Part shown: in pieces, positions 1-13,500 of the stretch
Layout of the letters: each line of letters begins with the position of its first letter
Numbering within the stretch: position 1 is the first letter of the stretch
Assembly: GCF_002443255.2 (NCBI RefSeq)
Contig: NW_019211455.1
Coordinates: 43,874,610-43,938,609, forward strand
Source of the DNA: Varroa destructor
Taxonomy: Eukaryota > Arthropoda > Arachnida > Mesostigmata > Varroidae
Length of the DNA: 64,000 bases
Reading direction: 5' to 3'
The notes under the pieces: generated by a model
Told to the model about the DNA's origin: nothing
What the model saw: the letters and a program-made list of their open reading frames with translations, nothing else
Database searches by the model: none
Program-made: the position numbers and the translations under genes

Positions 1-1664
1 ATCAAACAATATGTCATGGAAGTTCATTCGTAGACGCGCGTCGACCAAACTCATGGCAGTGGTATACTATTTGAGTCGACTACGTATCGCCAATATGACA
101 TTGCAGATCGCTAACGTTAGTCATATAGCTAAACTTGCTGCCATACTATCGACTGGCCGGCCAGTAAGGCTCTGCCGCCGTATCTCAAGCGAACAGAAAT
201 AATGGACGAGTCAAAATAAATCTGAATCACGCCGTACGATGATCCAGACGAACGTCTGAATGACTAATGATAAGGATCCGTAGAATATACTCAGTAACAC
301 GTGGCACCCGCTCTTCCAATTTATGTTCCGCTTGAGAAAGATAAATAGTATAGAATTATTTCTCGGCGATTAAAAGGGGCAGACACCAAGGCTATTTTTA
401 CATAGCCAGCTGTAGAGGTGGTGTACTGAAGAGCCCTACCCAAACACAGTCAAAGGTTTTGTTGTACGCAATGGCCTAGATGTATAGCATACACGTGTCG
501 AGCAACGTATCTCGCTGCGAAGCGACAGTGCGACGACGTAAATGCTGCTAATTATTTCAATGCAATATCTTGTGCCTGATTTGTCCTGGTTTTAGTTCGG
601 GATTGAGCGTTGTGTTCGGTTTATTAAATATTTATTCATGACATAGTTGTGACGTCGATGTTGGTAATCTACAACACAGAATGAGTGTAAACGGGATGGA
701 ATTTACTTCTGGATGATCCTTTGATAATTCTGGATGATAATTTGATAACAAAAAAAAAGCCGTTACCGAAATAGTGAATAGTAGCAGCCTACACACAGTT
801 CGAGGTTTTATGCAATACGGATTTAATTACATCCTAATCGTCTTAGTCCGCATGCTGGTATATACATTTTGTATAGAAAAGATCTAGACTGTGTCACGGT
901 ATTTCTTCTGATTATAAATACTCATCATATTTTTAAATGGTAACTAGTTCTAACTATGTTAAACTTGAGAAGGTTTTTATTCTTGCTGAAACTTACGCTT
1001 CTATTAAAACATTACAATTAAACAAGTTTCACATGTATTTCTGTCTTTTATTGTTTTATATTGTGGCCCAATCATCAGGATGCTACTAGTCGCCTGAGCA
1101 ATCTAAACACGTTTACTTTCTAGCTTAACCACAGGCTCCGCGTTATGGTATTAACGTGCACAGAATGCTCTGCACGTGGGAGGCATTCGTGACATTAGAT
1201 GGGTCTTGTGCTTGTATTAGCACGCGCGTCCGGCGGATACATGACATTTCCAAGATACAGGATTTTTCGGACCGTTCTTTTACTACGTTAAACAGAAAAC
1301 CGTTTTTATGGCACACAGGACAAAGAGGCACCGAATACCGCGTCCCTCAATGCGCTAAATTGTATTAGTGCCACTTGATTATACGATAATAGATTCACTG
1401 TAACCCTTTTTGGGCCTGTATCCGGCCTCAATCTAGCTAAAATGACAGGATTTTAATTTCGGCGATGCCATGACGTTTTTTTCGCCAACGACTGCAAGCA
1501 GGACGAGGGAATAGGTAAAGGGTCTCGCTTGTTATGCAATATCATATTCTTACATATCATGAGAGGAAGTATTTACTCAATCTTAATAGAAAATATACAA
1601 AGGGATTCATCCGTCGCATTAGATTGACAGAAAAACGGTCTATTGTGTTTATCTGGCATGTTCA

Positions 1665-1688
1665 CAATAATAATAATAATAATAATAG
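1665..1688. repeat. (AAT)n microsatellite
   Basis: Eight units of AAT. It gives rise to runs of Asn or Ile in spurious reading frames on both strands. Confidence 0.95.
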
Positions 1689-2098
1689 TTTCTTTCCCAA
1701 GTTGAAGTTGGTGAATTTGTGTTGTGAAAGGTCTGTCAAAGTCGACAATCAGTCCTTGCCTGAACGCCGCATCACAAATGTGTTTACTGCCTAGTAACAA
1801 AAAATATCTATTAAACTTACTAACTTGGCGTATATATATCCGGTTTTGTGTTGCCACGGCGTTTTTGATACTCGCATATAATCAAATGAACATTGTTAGG
1901 GGTTGAAATAATGGCCTCGTTAAATTGTGCATGTGGAAGGCGCTGACCTGTACATCTGCCTGAGATAAGTTACCATTATGAACCTAATAATCCAGCGAGA
2001 AGTGATTAACAAAGTACACGTCGAATAATGAAAACGACGCTGAGTAAGTACTGATGTGTGAATAAGTTGAGTTTTTGAAATGCCACAACACAACTTAC

Positions 2099-2139
2099 CT
2101 CACAGACCTTCAACATCTCAATGGCCGAGGTCCAAGTGC
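2099..2139 (-). CDS. Candidate 41-base mini-exon
   Basis: Minus strand: pyrimidine-rich TTTTCTCTAAG, then 41 bases reading TWTSAIEMLKVCE in one phase, then TGAG before GTAAGTT, a very good donor. Both borders are better than average, but a segment this short can arise by chance and no adjacent exon was seen. Confidence 0.12.
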
Positions 2140-4435
2140 CTTAGAGAAAATGCCGACTAATCTAAATAACTGGTATTAAATACTTTGCTTACCTAAAATA
2201 TTAAAATTGTCTTCCTTTTCTGCGGTTATTTTAGCGGTCAGCCGACATTCGTAGCGCTTATTGTTATAGACGAAGTGTGTATCCATACGGTGTATAGGAT
2301 GACAGTATTCACACATTAAATCTGAAATTTGCTCTAGAAAGCCAACCGGCAACTGTAGTTTACCGTATACGATCGTGCGCGATAGCGTAGAAATCCGCTA
2401 TGTCGTACAGCTTCGACAGTACCGAAAACGTAAAATAAAAATAATTTTTCATTAGCAAAGCTACCCCTTCGAATGAAAATGTAACATTTTCGATTACCTA
2501 CGAATGTTATTCCAATTAGCACAATGTCTGGATGGTTGTAAGGTGCGAACAATTCAACTTTAACTATATTTTTCTATTCTATTTTTCGCTGTGCTTTTTT
2601 ACGTAAAGATGATGACTTTCCATATGCCTGTGCGGCTAGGGCGAACAGGACGAAAAATGGTAAGGAACCCTTTAATGTCCTATGGTGCCTTCGAAGCTTA
2701 TGTAGCAGTAGAAAAACCAGTAGATTAGTTGATATTTTTCTTCTGTTGAAAATTCTTTTTTACAATACTGAATAAATTTTATTTCGCACCGTTTTATGAA
2801 TGCATTGTGTCGCGTTACCTGTTTGTATTTTCGTATGGTACATTCATTCATTATTATCTGAGTTTTAGTAATAACTGTTTCATGATACCTGTATGCCTAC
2901 GTCTTTCACTTGATTGGTAATATTTATTTTATGCATTAGTATTTAATAAATATGTTTGTACGGATGACTTTTTCAATAATGCCCTTTACTTCCATTTAAT
3001 TTCATGGGCCGCCTTCACGTTTGCCATCCTCATTAATTGACTCTGATTAACTCAGCCTGAGCTTCTACACTTCACTATTTTTATTCGACTAAGAGCAGTA
3101 ATTACTGAGATCCGAGAAGCCCACTCTATTGCGCACTAACGGTCCGACCATAAAAGCTACCATATATTATGAAAGTACGCTAAACAGCCGACAAAACATT
3201 CCTTCACTAGGTTAAGCTCAAGACAGCTTTTATGGGAGGTCTGCCGTGCCGGCCTGACATCGGCGATGTATTACGTTCTGATATTTTAAGGCTAAATTTA
3301 CTGTCAATAATAAACGGTTCATTTTAGTCCCGTGTAGTATGTCAGCGTTCTGAAACAAAATGAAAACTCATAAACGGTATATGAAATTCCCTTTAGTTTT
3401 TCTGCTGAACTTAAAGAGGGTACCTGAAGTTTCCTAATCAATATTTTACCCTACGCCTGATAGATCTACCTTACGCTAAATGCCAGAGCTAGCTAAGATG
3501 CCGATTTTTTTTTTATTGAATTCTATCCCACAACTTCTTCTTTTCCAAACACTTACTGCACCATTTATCCGGCAAGAATGGCTGGCCATCAGAGTCTCCG
3601 GCATGCTTTCGACAGTCGACATCGTAACTATACCAACTAGCAGCTTTTTGTATGAAACGAAATTACCTAGGCAACAAAATACGATATCGACGTACATCAC
3701 AGGGCGTACACATGGGAAAAAGCCTTGAAATTTCAACAATTATAAAGGTAAGCAATGAACCTAGCATTCTTTCCATTGGAAGTAACAGGCAGTGGATTTT
3801 GGCTTCCTGCTTCCTACAACTGTATGAGCCTATCTCGGAACAAATGTATGCATATATAGATGAACGCAGACACATATAATCAGAAAACTGCATTGTACAG
3901 GGTGTGGCAAAAGCTCGTTTGATTTGACAATTTAAGAGTTTCTAATTGACACCTATTAACGTAGCAGCGGAGCAGTATGTAATAAAAGTAAAAAGAAAGA
4001 GTTAAATATACACTATTAGACTGTCAAATAACGACGGTCGAGAGAGTTCTGCTCGACCTTGTGTATTCAGCCACACCGTATTGTGTCTTTCGATATTCTG
4101 CCTCTTTCCTCATCCAGATATGGGCTGTCTTCTTTAGATAGAAACACTTCTAGTTTTCGTAGCTGTTTCCTTGGCGATCATCTTTGCGATGCGTCAACTA
4201 GAGGCTTGACCTGTGTCCATTTCTTTCGCACTATACCATAGCGCATTGCAGAACGTCAGTACTCTTCTGACAGTGAACAAGCTCATTGGCAAGGGGGCGA
4301 GCCGAGCAAAATCTGATCCCATATTTTCCAAACCTCGCCAGGCAAAAAGGAGTAGAAGATTCCGCCGGAAGCAGGGCCACTTAGGGTATTCTTTCTGACA
4401 CCTTCACTGCGTTGGCAGTTGTTGCTTCGTTATCG

Positions 4436-4465
4436 CTGTTGTTGTTGTTGTTGTTGTTGTTGTTG
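4436..4465. repeat. (TTG)n microsatellite
   Basis: Nine to ten TTG units. With a second TTG/TCG tract at 4718-4752 it keeps a 208-codon minus-strand frame open (poly-Asn and poly-Thr), which is why that frame is not called a gene. Confidence 0.95.
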
Positions 4466-4717
4466 CTTCCCTTGTTCCCTTTTCCGCTGTCCTGACTGCA
4501 GCTGCCTTTTTGGCCGCCGACGGACCCTCCGTAGAGAAAGGAAAAATACCAGGTACGCGATAGGAACGGCAGGGTGATGCCGCCTGCAGCATAGATTTCT
4601 GAATATTTGTTCAGAAACAGTTGCAGTAATGTACGGCCATCGCTGCCATCATGTAGAGGTACGGAATGCACATCGCTTACACTTGTATGGTCTCCTATAG
4701 TCATCGCTACTGTTGTT

Positions 4718-4752
4718 AGCATTGTTGTTGTTGTTGTCGTCGTTGTTGTTGT
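4718..4752. repeat. (TTG)n / (TCG) compound microsatellite
   Basis: TTG units interrupted by GTCGTCG. A similar but shorter TTG tract is at about 26558-26575. Confidence 0.9.
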
Positions 4753-6274
4753 AGTATCTTTCGCTGCGGTTTTTGGGCGGCTTGATGTCAAGCATAGAAG
4801 AAAAAAGGCCAGAAACGCAGTTTGAACCCAACAACAAGGCTGGTTTAGTTCGGTGGTAGCCACCCTGTGTTTCGTTAATATCGAAAAATTTTCCACTTCC
4901 GGAGGCGCTTGCTTTAAACCGCGCACAGACCGACTCCCTAAGGTCGTGACATTATCGAATATAGCGTTCATTTGAGACATGCATTCTTTGGGAGAAGCAT
5001 TGCCCACGCACGGGCAGAACGCTAAACGTACCGAAGAAATGTGATCTTGGTGCCTTCTTCAAAGGGCATCTTCGTAACATAATTAAAAGGAGCATGTATC
5101 TGTTTGAAAAGCATTATATCTATGTGTATATATACATACAATCTCATATGCTGAGACAAAACGCTTTTCGAAAGGTGTCCAGCAACAGTCGCAAATATCG
5201 GGCCAAGGGATCTCTGAGTCGCTTACAAATAGAGATATCGTTTCTAGACACTACAGTCATCTAACCCTACGTATGTCAAATGCCGTTCGCAGCGTGGATA
5301 GGCATTGGTTAAAAGGGTAAAATGCATTAAATACTCAAAATTCTGCGCCCCAGAAGGTCGCGCGTGGACTTTCCTGCGCCTTTATTTTTTATAAACGCCT
5401 GCATCGGTCCCTAAAAGCGAAGGCACTGGTTCGAAAAGTTCTACCACCTCTACTACCACTCATGTAATGAATATCACGATTCAAGTTACTATATTTAATA
5501 GGTAATGAAATTTCCTAGTTGTTCTGATCATTGTATCATTGACACAGGAAAAATATAGGATTTTCCCACCTATCACGGGGGTGTATGTGTGTGGCATTAA
5601 GCCAACGATCTATGGAACACCTATAAATACATGTAATAAATAAACATACAGATATAATAAAAACGCTTCCATAGCTTGAATTATCGTTCAAACAACTGCT
5701 ATATCATGTATCATAAAATTATTACCAGTATTGGATGTGTATTGATTTTTGAGAAACGATTCACACGCATATAGTAAGATAGAAAAATACCGTCAGTACG
5801 GAACGGACGAGCACGCCCATGGTGATTTCTTCCGAGGAGAAGCCAACGTCCCATCAGCGCCAGGAAGACAACAATATAACACATGTTCCAATCTGAAATG
5901 CACTCTATGGGCATTGGCGCAGATTAAACGTAGTTATGTGGAAAGTCTGTAGATGAGGTCGGGCCCAATGAAAAATCAATTAAGCTCAAATAATTTACTT
6001 ATACTGGGGTTGTTCTATGTTTTCAAATAAACTTCAGCACATTGTGGCCAACATACAGTACACTGAGGTCGCTACAGAATAGCTAGCTATCAATTATACG
6101 TAACTTGAACTTGGAAAGAACTTAGCCTATAAATAATGTAAATCTAAAACTGATTTTTCCAAAGGTAAACTAGTAATATCAGCGGTTGCATTTTGGTAGC
6201 GAGCGCTGGCTCCACCTATAATGAATAAATCCGTATAGTATTTCATTTTATATAGGACAATTTTATCCCACTGT

Positions 6275-6321
6275 CTTTCCATAATACAATGAAATTACTT
6301 CTTTCATTGTATTATGGAAAG
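6275..6321. repeat. Perfect 20-bp inverted repeat, 7-base loop
   Basis: CTTTCCATAATACAATGAAA at 6275-6294 is exactly mirrored at 6302-6321, separated by TTACTTC. No protein-coding context is visible and no other copy was noticed in the window. Could be a small foldback element or a cruciform produced by template switching. Confidence 0.9.
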
Positions 6322-9041
6322 GCTTTCATATAAGGGCTAAGAGGTTAGGGTCGCCCGTCTTTAAACTCAATAATATCTCTAACTTCTAAATCTGCTGCAG
6401 TCTGAATTTAGCTCTGTCAAGCTGAACGTGCTTGGGCCTTTTCCAAAGATTTTAATTAATGAATTTGAAATTGTTACCGAGGCCCTGCCGAGAAGTCTTT
6501 TTGTAAGCCTCTAAAAAGTACCTATAACACATTATGCGGGCCATCTCCAAGAGGCCAAACCTAGATAAACATCCGTTATTCATATGCATATGATAAATAA
6601 AGGAAAAAAAAAACAGTTCAAAAAACAGGAAAAAAAAGTATAATATACCTATAGGCTTGTAAAATTTAATCGCTCACTTAACTGCGCCCCCGCGCCCAAC
6701 ATCCTACATCATTTGTTATGGGTTAGTAAGTGAACTTTGACATGCAGTGCTCGTATCCTACCCTATTCGATTACCCAAAATATGTAGCAATCTACACGAG
6801 CTTTCCGACGCTACCCAATAACGTGTTTGCCTGCTGAACAGATGGGGTTATCCAAATGTTGCTTAATTGAATCACTTTTGTCACAGCTGCATCCAGCTTT
6901 TCTACCCATGTTTAGTACCAATGGATATCTAATATTATCTATTTAAAATAATATATCTTGAATTTATATTTTATAGAGCCTTACAACGTTGTTAGTGATT
7001 TGGACTAAATAAAGCCATTAAGTCTCAATTCACCTCGAAATCGATAAAAACGTAGACCATTTTTTAATTTTCGAAATTGTGAAATGAACTTCGTTTTTTT
7101 TTTCTTTTGTTCTCAGGAAAAATTTCAAGCGTTGCCGACAAGTATCGAATGATCTTCAGTTATAAATCCCCGTTATGACAATTACGGTAAATATAGGTCC
7201 TAATAACGCAGTTACATATCACTAAGAAACCACCTTATTAGGTATACAGGTACGTAGTTAGATACACGTGAAAAATGATTAGAATGTACATTTGGCTTAT
7301 ATAGCTTGTATAAACCATGGGTTAAAAATTGGCCTCTTTTATACTTGCCCATTTTACAGACACCTGTATATTTGTCACAATATATCTTAAGTATCAGTGC
7401 TTAGAAAATAACCACTATGTGCAGAGAGCTATCGGTTCATTATCAGCTATCATATCATAATGTTATCAACATACAATGTTCTCAGAATCCTTATGACACT
7501 TCAATAATACACAAAAACATAATGTGCCTCTACTATCATGATTATATAATTATTTTAATTATCTAATTAGCAATTAGTAGCAATAGTGAAATTATGTTCG
7601 TAAAGGCTACATTAATTTGATAGTAAATTTGTAAGTAAGTACTGATAAGCATTTTATAGAACGTTCAGTATCGTCTGGACTATCACTTGCTGAACTAGGC
7701 TTGCTGACGAAAGGTAGCGCAGTCTTGGGATTATTGGAAAAAAATTTAAGTTTAGAAGCGTACTGAACGAGAGCCTTCCTTGCCCAGTATGTTGAAAGTG
7801 TCATGGTTGGCAAAAATTAATTTTAAATATTAACAATCAGAGGAATAAGATAGCAAAGAATCATTACGTATAAAGGAAATTATTGCTGAGGTTAATAGCT
7901 GACTGTATGACTGCCATGCTGTTTCATAGGGCTATACTGGAGAAGCCCCAAAAAGAGCCCAGCAAAATCCACCCAGTTTAGGGGCATATGCTTGATGCTG
8001 TTGCTAAAAACATCTGATTTGAAGGGCTTGTTCGCAAAAATAAACTACAAATGTTAAACTCAAGGTTATACTGACCACTTTCTTAAAAGAGCGCCCATCT
8101 TCACCGTACCGTACTAGCAAGACAAAAGCTTCTCGACAACAGGCGTGCTGATGACCCAAATCGTTCACTATCTGAAATCGTGAATAGGTGGTTTACTAAA
8201 AAGCAATTCGGTGAAAGGAGACAGACTAGAACACCGATTCACCAGTCAAGGGAGAATTGAAGTTCTGGGCACCTACCTATAACCCATTCCCTTATTCCTT
8301 CGACAATTGGGAAACTCCCTTCCACCAAATATGTTTTAGTCCAGCTGCATTGCCGCTCTCCATCAAATACGTATAACATATTTAGCCTTTTGTGGAACTA
8401 GAAAACGTAGCGTTTATCACAGTTCCTTCATGTGAAGGTTAATGTTTAGTTCCAAATGCAATTTTATATGTTGCTCAAACGACCTTAGCAATAAAGGCAT
8501 GGCAGTACATTCAGTTAACTTCACTTTCCACTGTCTTGTCTACGTAAACCTACTGAATTGTAACTCTGTTCTAGGGATTTTATTAGTTTTTCTTGGGTAG
8601 CTAGCCAACTTCCACTATCTAAAAATCCATTTTATATTAGTGGGAGTTAAAACGTTATCACATTGCGCTTAGCCTCAATGATTTAATTAATGTAATAGAG
8701 GACCATTTTCTGCCAGAAAAATTGAACACCTTTTACAAACTAGGGCTAGCGTTTATTGGATAAAGCTGATGTTTTTCATATATACAATTATCCTCTCATC
8801 AGCGCTCTATCTGATTTGAAGCTATATGATGTTCCAAATTCGAATTGGACCCTGATTACCATTATACCGACTTCTGCCGGCTACTGATGTCACAGAAATC
8901 TCGTCTAACCAGAATAGCCTGGCTTTTGATGAGGACAAACGGAAAGTTTCATTTTTTTGCCGATGCAACACAACAAAAACGATCGCATTGAGATAGGTCA
9001 AGAGTCGGAACGTGCTCAGAATAGTATTTCACTATGTAGCT
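6322..9041. other. AT-rich non-coding region
   Basis: Apart from the short minus frame at 7.6 kb, nothing recognisable. Homopolymer A/T runs and very AT-rich sequence at about 6900-7600. Confidence 0.5.
7607..7804 (-). CDS. Short ATG-initiated coding-like frame, unknown
   Basis: Minus strand: a 65-residue frame from an ATG at 7804 to a stop, beginning MTLSTYWARKALVQYAS, with basic and aromatic residues, then a Ser/Asp-rich part (SASDSPDD). The N-terminus could be an amphipathic basic helix. A possible weak donor (TTATCA before GTACTT) lies before the stop. It stands alone in AT-rich DNA with no partner exon and no recognised family. Confidence 0.18.
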   Translation of the reverse strand: MTLSTYWARKALVQYASKLKFFSNNPKTALPFVSKPSSASDSPDDTERSIKCLSVLTYKFTIKLM

Positions 9042-10560
9042 TTAAATCGATGATTTGCACTTTGTCCCATCAATCTCGAATGAAAGCGCTGACTGATACA
9101 AACAATTAGCAACAAACTCCGATTTGAACATTGGTCTGTTCGGTGTTCTTCCTGAAGGGAACGAAGGTGCACTCAGCCTTCGATAAGACCTTGGAAAACC
9201 CACGAAGAGCGTCGAACGTATCGAGAAAACATGAGTTTCACTAGAGTGTAGGTGATTTCCTAAACGATGCCCACTATCGTGCAATATCTTGCCAGCATTT
9301 TTCACACTACTAAGATTCACTCTTCGGGAAACTCGAGAAGGAGCCGAACTATCGCACGGAGCGACGTGGCATCTTCGAAAAAAATTACTTCCTTGGCAGC
9401 TGATTTCGTGCGTGTATCATCATCGATGAATCAAGAGACACTTTCTATTGATAATCAGTAAAGCCGTCAGAAAACGGATTCATGAAAGGTAGAAAGAGCT
9501 GTTCTCAACAATGCTGACGTGACAGCAGCCTGGGCGTGAAGCTGATATCTATTGACGCAGCCCTCATACACATTCTCATACAGATTGAGATATTTTCCCA
9601 ACGATGTAACAGCAGCAGCCTCGTATTTCAGCTTCACACTTAATGGATAAAACCCTCGATATTTTCCCTTCGATTCTACACGTTATAAACTGACCTGCGA
9701 CAACTAAAATTGTGGCCGGTGGCGAAACGAAGCACAGCCTTCTTCGTAACACTTATACGACCATATTTTTCCTCAAGTACTTGTGCACAGATCGAATATA
9801 CGAGTTAATTTGGGTACCCGCCGGTTTTGAATCACGGATGATTTTAGGTCGTAAACATTTTTTTCGCACCGCGCTCTCTAGGTAAGGAGCCTTCATGGAA
9901 ATAAGTTACGTGTGGATCGAAACGCTGTCATGTTCGCGCAATAGCGAAACCACCTATGTGACGTTGAACCTGCTGAAGTACAGCAAAGATTTCTGCGTTT
10001 GAGGCTAATGTCTCTGATGCAAGGTGATGCTGAAATTGTCGCCGAGGCTGCAATTCAATATCAGTTCTTATGGTCCTACAGGTGCTAAAGCTTTTCACGA
10101 TCTCCCTGGTTAACATTAGTGAGGGCTCCATATCGACAGATCTCGGATAAAAGGACGCCCCACATTCTTGACGTTTATGTGAACTTCAATGCTTACTTCG
10201 TTAGTAGTACTTTTCGAGGGAACTGACTTTTTACGAATTGTGGCTTGGTTACGGCGCATCGGCTGTGGCCCGATAAAAGTCCTCGAAAAGCTTAGCAGTG
10301 GTCCGGTGAACTCTCGTGATTGCTATGCTAAATCCGGCAGTTCTAATGCTCCTCTTGTTAGGCAACATTGCGTACTCGAGCAGCGAGATTCGTAAGCCAT
10401 GTCCTTCAAGGATTTCAATTCCTGCGCTGGAGTTTTGAGGTTTTCGATTTCTGGGTACCCTCGGATATACTTAGTGCATTATCTATTCCGAATCGTTCAT
10501 TGAACTGTCTGATCCGAATCGTTTCGTACCAGTCCTACCACTATTGTATATAGTGATTCT
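9042..10560. other. Moderately GC-richer block with several open minus-strand frames
   Basis: Sequence composition shifts here relative to both flanks. On the minus strand, frames at 10197-10322, 9928-10131 and 9042-9320 have protein-like composition but lie in different frames and contain stops between them. This fits a multi-exon gene of unknown type or an old mobile element. No reverse transcriptase, transposase or protease motif is visible. Confidence 0.3.
10197..10322 (-). CDS. Candidate internal exon (42 codons) in a coding-like block
   Basis: Minus strand: TTTAGCATAG as acceptor and ACGAA before GTAAGC as donor delimit 126 bases, exactly 42 codons, with no stop. The peptide starts QSREFTGPLLSFSRTF and ends SVPSKSTTNE. 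Other open minus frames lie at 9928-10131 (MEPSLMLTREIVKSF) and 9042-9320, in a block richer in GC than its flanks. Family unknown. It may equally be a decayed mobile element. Confidence 0.2.
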
Positions 10561-13500
10561 CATGTCGGGTTGGACGGCTAGGCGTTTGTTTGAAGGGCAT
10601 CAAAGGTCGCCACCTAAATTCTTGTCGGCAACACATCAATGATGTAATGTTTCTGCGTGAATAATAAAAAAAAAAAAGTTGATTTATATGACAGTTCGCG
10701 TTGACACTTCAACACAGGTTTTCAAAAAACGGATGAGGCGGCAAAAAACAAGTTGAAAAAGTTTAAAAAATTAAAGGATCCGTAAAGCAAGAAAGCAAGA
10801 TGTAAAACCGGTACAGACATCAGTGGGGGCCCAGTATTACCTACAGTGTGTTACGTTTGGTATCTATTCATGCTGTAACATTCTACATCGAGAGCGGATA
10901 TCGGTGCAACTGGTACCATACCGTGTATCTTACAAACATACCCGGCACGCGTTTTCTGGGTTGCCACGGATGCCGTGACCTTGGACAATTTCATTAAGTT
11001 AAGAACCAAGACTTCTTCTTAAAGAACTTCTTTTACTAAGCGTCTGTTATTTACATATACAGTGGCTAAGTGTATTGTTACGAACGAGATGCTGTAAGGT
11101 TTATTAATCTATTATATAATATGTAGAATTGAAATTTTTAGAGCAACGTTTTTCTCTGTAGCGGTTGCTTTGCAATGTTGTTTATCCCACATATCTACAA
11201 GTGTTTTTCCCTTTAAAGAAATCAGCTGACCTTTAACATGGAGTCAATTTAAAAAAGGACGATTTTCCGAACGGTGAGAGAGGTTTACTCAAACTATTGT
11301 CATCACGTGTATTTTTAATTTCCTGTACCAGTAATTCCTATACCATAGCAAGTCATCTTTATTTTGAAGTGAGAAATTTCCCAAGAACTAAGTAAGAACT
11401 ATAAATCAATATACAACATTTCTTATATAGATACATACATAATCAAAGAAACGAATATAAATGTGTTTTCCATTATAACCATTTTACTGTGTTGCTTTTG
11501 AGCGAAACCCATTTTTCCCAATACAGTAGATCGTAGCACCAAACATTCATGGATCTGTCTGCTCAGTTTGAGTCATAACCACTCTGCAACGCTTAAGCTA
11601 GGAGCGCAGTTATAACCCAGCTGCGCTCATAAAAAAGAATAGAAACGTTCTGTTAATGAGCTACAGTTGTACACTAGGGCCAATAAAAGCAGTCGACAAG
11701 GATGAATTTTAGTCGCTCCTTATAGATTTACGTAGTTGCTTTGTCGATGACTTCGTCTCGGCCGGAGCGTAAAAATGTGCCTATGTCCTGAAAACTGTTT
11801 CTGACAACGCCACGTATGTAGCAGGTCGCACAGTAGCCTAGTGTCAAAGTGAATGTCGTACCTTTCAGGCAGAGTAATTAGCCGTATAACAGTCATATAA
11901 GCTGCATGTAAGTTTATCTGACAGTCAATTGGAAGTAATTTTACTTCTCTGATAAAAATAGTAAGAGTTGGCGTCATAGTTGAATAAAATCGACAATAAT
12001 GGAAATTTTTTAAAAAATAATTAACTGGTGGATAACGAATGTTTAGATTTCTATGTCCAGAACGACGGTTGATATCCGCAAGCTTCGTTTAGCAAAAATT
12101 CGAATATTTCTAAGTTCTGTAGATAAAAACGTAAGTGGAGACCGACGTCGGAATCCTATTAGTACTTGAAAATAATATAAGGATTTATTTGTAATGCAAT
12201 GTTATCTTTTGTCTTAACAGATTATTACCTTTTATACAATGCTCATATTTATATAAATCATGTCTCGATTCGTCAGGCACAATTTGTTCGTTATAAACGA
12301 TGAACGCATTAAGGTGCAGGAAAATACGCCTTTGTGATTTTTTTATATACCTAAAGATCATTTATATGTGGTTGCATACGAATTTGATAAGAGACCGGCT
12401 TTGGTTTATGTATCGATAATAACTGCTGAAAACCCCCAAAGCTTAGCATCTCTCTACGGACGCTAAAGGAAGTCAAAAGACAGAAAAAAAAAAACTCTAA
12501 ATTTAGATATAGACTTGTAAATTTAGATAAACTTTTTCAATATCTCACCATTTACCAAACGAGGAAAAAACATGAACGTAGAAAGCTCGTTTTGTCATTG
12601 AAATTTTTTAAACATACATGTATTTTATATTTATTTATACGTGAAAAACACGATTACTATCGGCTGTGAGCTGCTGGGGAACTCTTAGCTTTTCAATAGG
12701 TTTAGCAAGTCGAAATCATATATGCCGCAATCGTTAACCTGCAGTTTGCCTAAACAAAAAATAGGAATGGGGAGGTACGCTTGGTAGGCCTTAGTAAATA
12801 GCGATCTTCATGGCATAAAGCGGTCGGTCGCTATACCCAACTTGGAGCTAATGGTAGTTCTAGTAGTTATGCGCCTGCAGGCCTTCATGGTAGAACGGAT
12901 TCTGGTGGAAATATTAAGCGCGTGTACTACTACACGTGACTCAAGCAGAAGTCTATCACCGGTCAACAGTTGGGCAGCGATTGCGGTAATGAAAAAAATT
13001 GTTTGTATTTTAATCAAGGAGATATAGTGCTGCTTATCACTGGAAGAATGGTACCATGTATAGAGACGATAGATATTACGGATGCCTTACAATGCTCGCT
13101 GTAGCGGCAGCAGCAAGCCTCAACCCAAAATGGTTATCTCGTCCAAGTTAGTTAGGTGTTGAGGACGAGCATAGGCTACGCCAGAAAATACCGCATATCA
13201 GAACGGATATAGTGACGAACGAGAGTCGAATCGTCGTTGCGTCTGCCAGCTTCAAAAGATTTAATAGCTAGACACCCTTTGCATTTTTGGAATGGTAAAC
13301 ATATTTACCTGTAGCGTATACACTGAACCAGAGGAACGTAAAAAAATATATACAGTTTTTTTCAATAATAAAATAATAGATTATTTGACGGCTTTCAACG
13401 GCACTGCAACAACCCGTTCCAATCTAGAGAACGTCTAGATGGAGCTAAGCAATATAAAAATACTTTTTTTTTATTTGTGGAAATTGGATTTTGGTGACCA

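Larger units (their letters stand above)
1..6274. other. AT-rich non-coding region
   Basis: No protein-coding gene recognised. It contains the AAT and TTG microsatellites and the 2.1-kb mini-exon candidate noted separately. At 3670-3748 (+) an acceptor (ATTACCTAG) and a strong donor (ATAAAG before GTAAGC) enclose 79 bases readable as a short exon, but without further support. Confidence 0.5.

Noticed and set aside
4840..4900. tRNA-like GGTTTAGTTCGGTGGTAGCC
   Set aside because: Resembles a D-arm only. No B box (GGTTCGAATCC-like) at the right distance and no cloverleaf.
4381..5007. 208-codon minus-strand open frame, the longest outside KLHL10
   Set aside because: It is kept open by TTG microsatellites that translate to poly-Asn and poly-Thr. 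The rest has no domain-like composition, and the plus strand is also open there.
6815..6860. SINE-like words AATAACGTGTTTGCCTGCTGAAC
   Set aside because: Resembles the interval between the A and B boxes of the SINE, but neither box nor the tail is present nearby.
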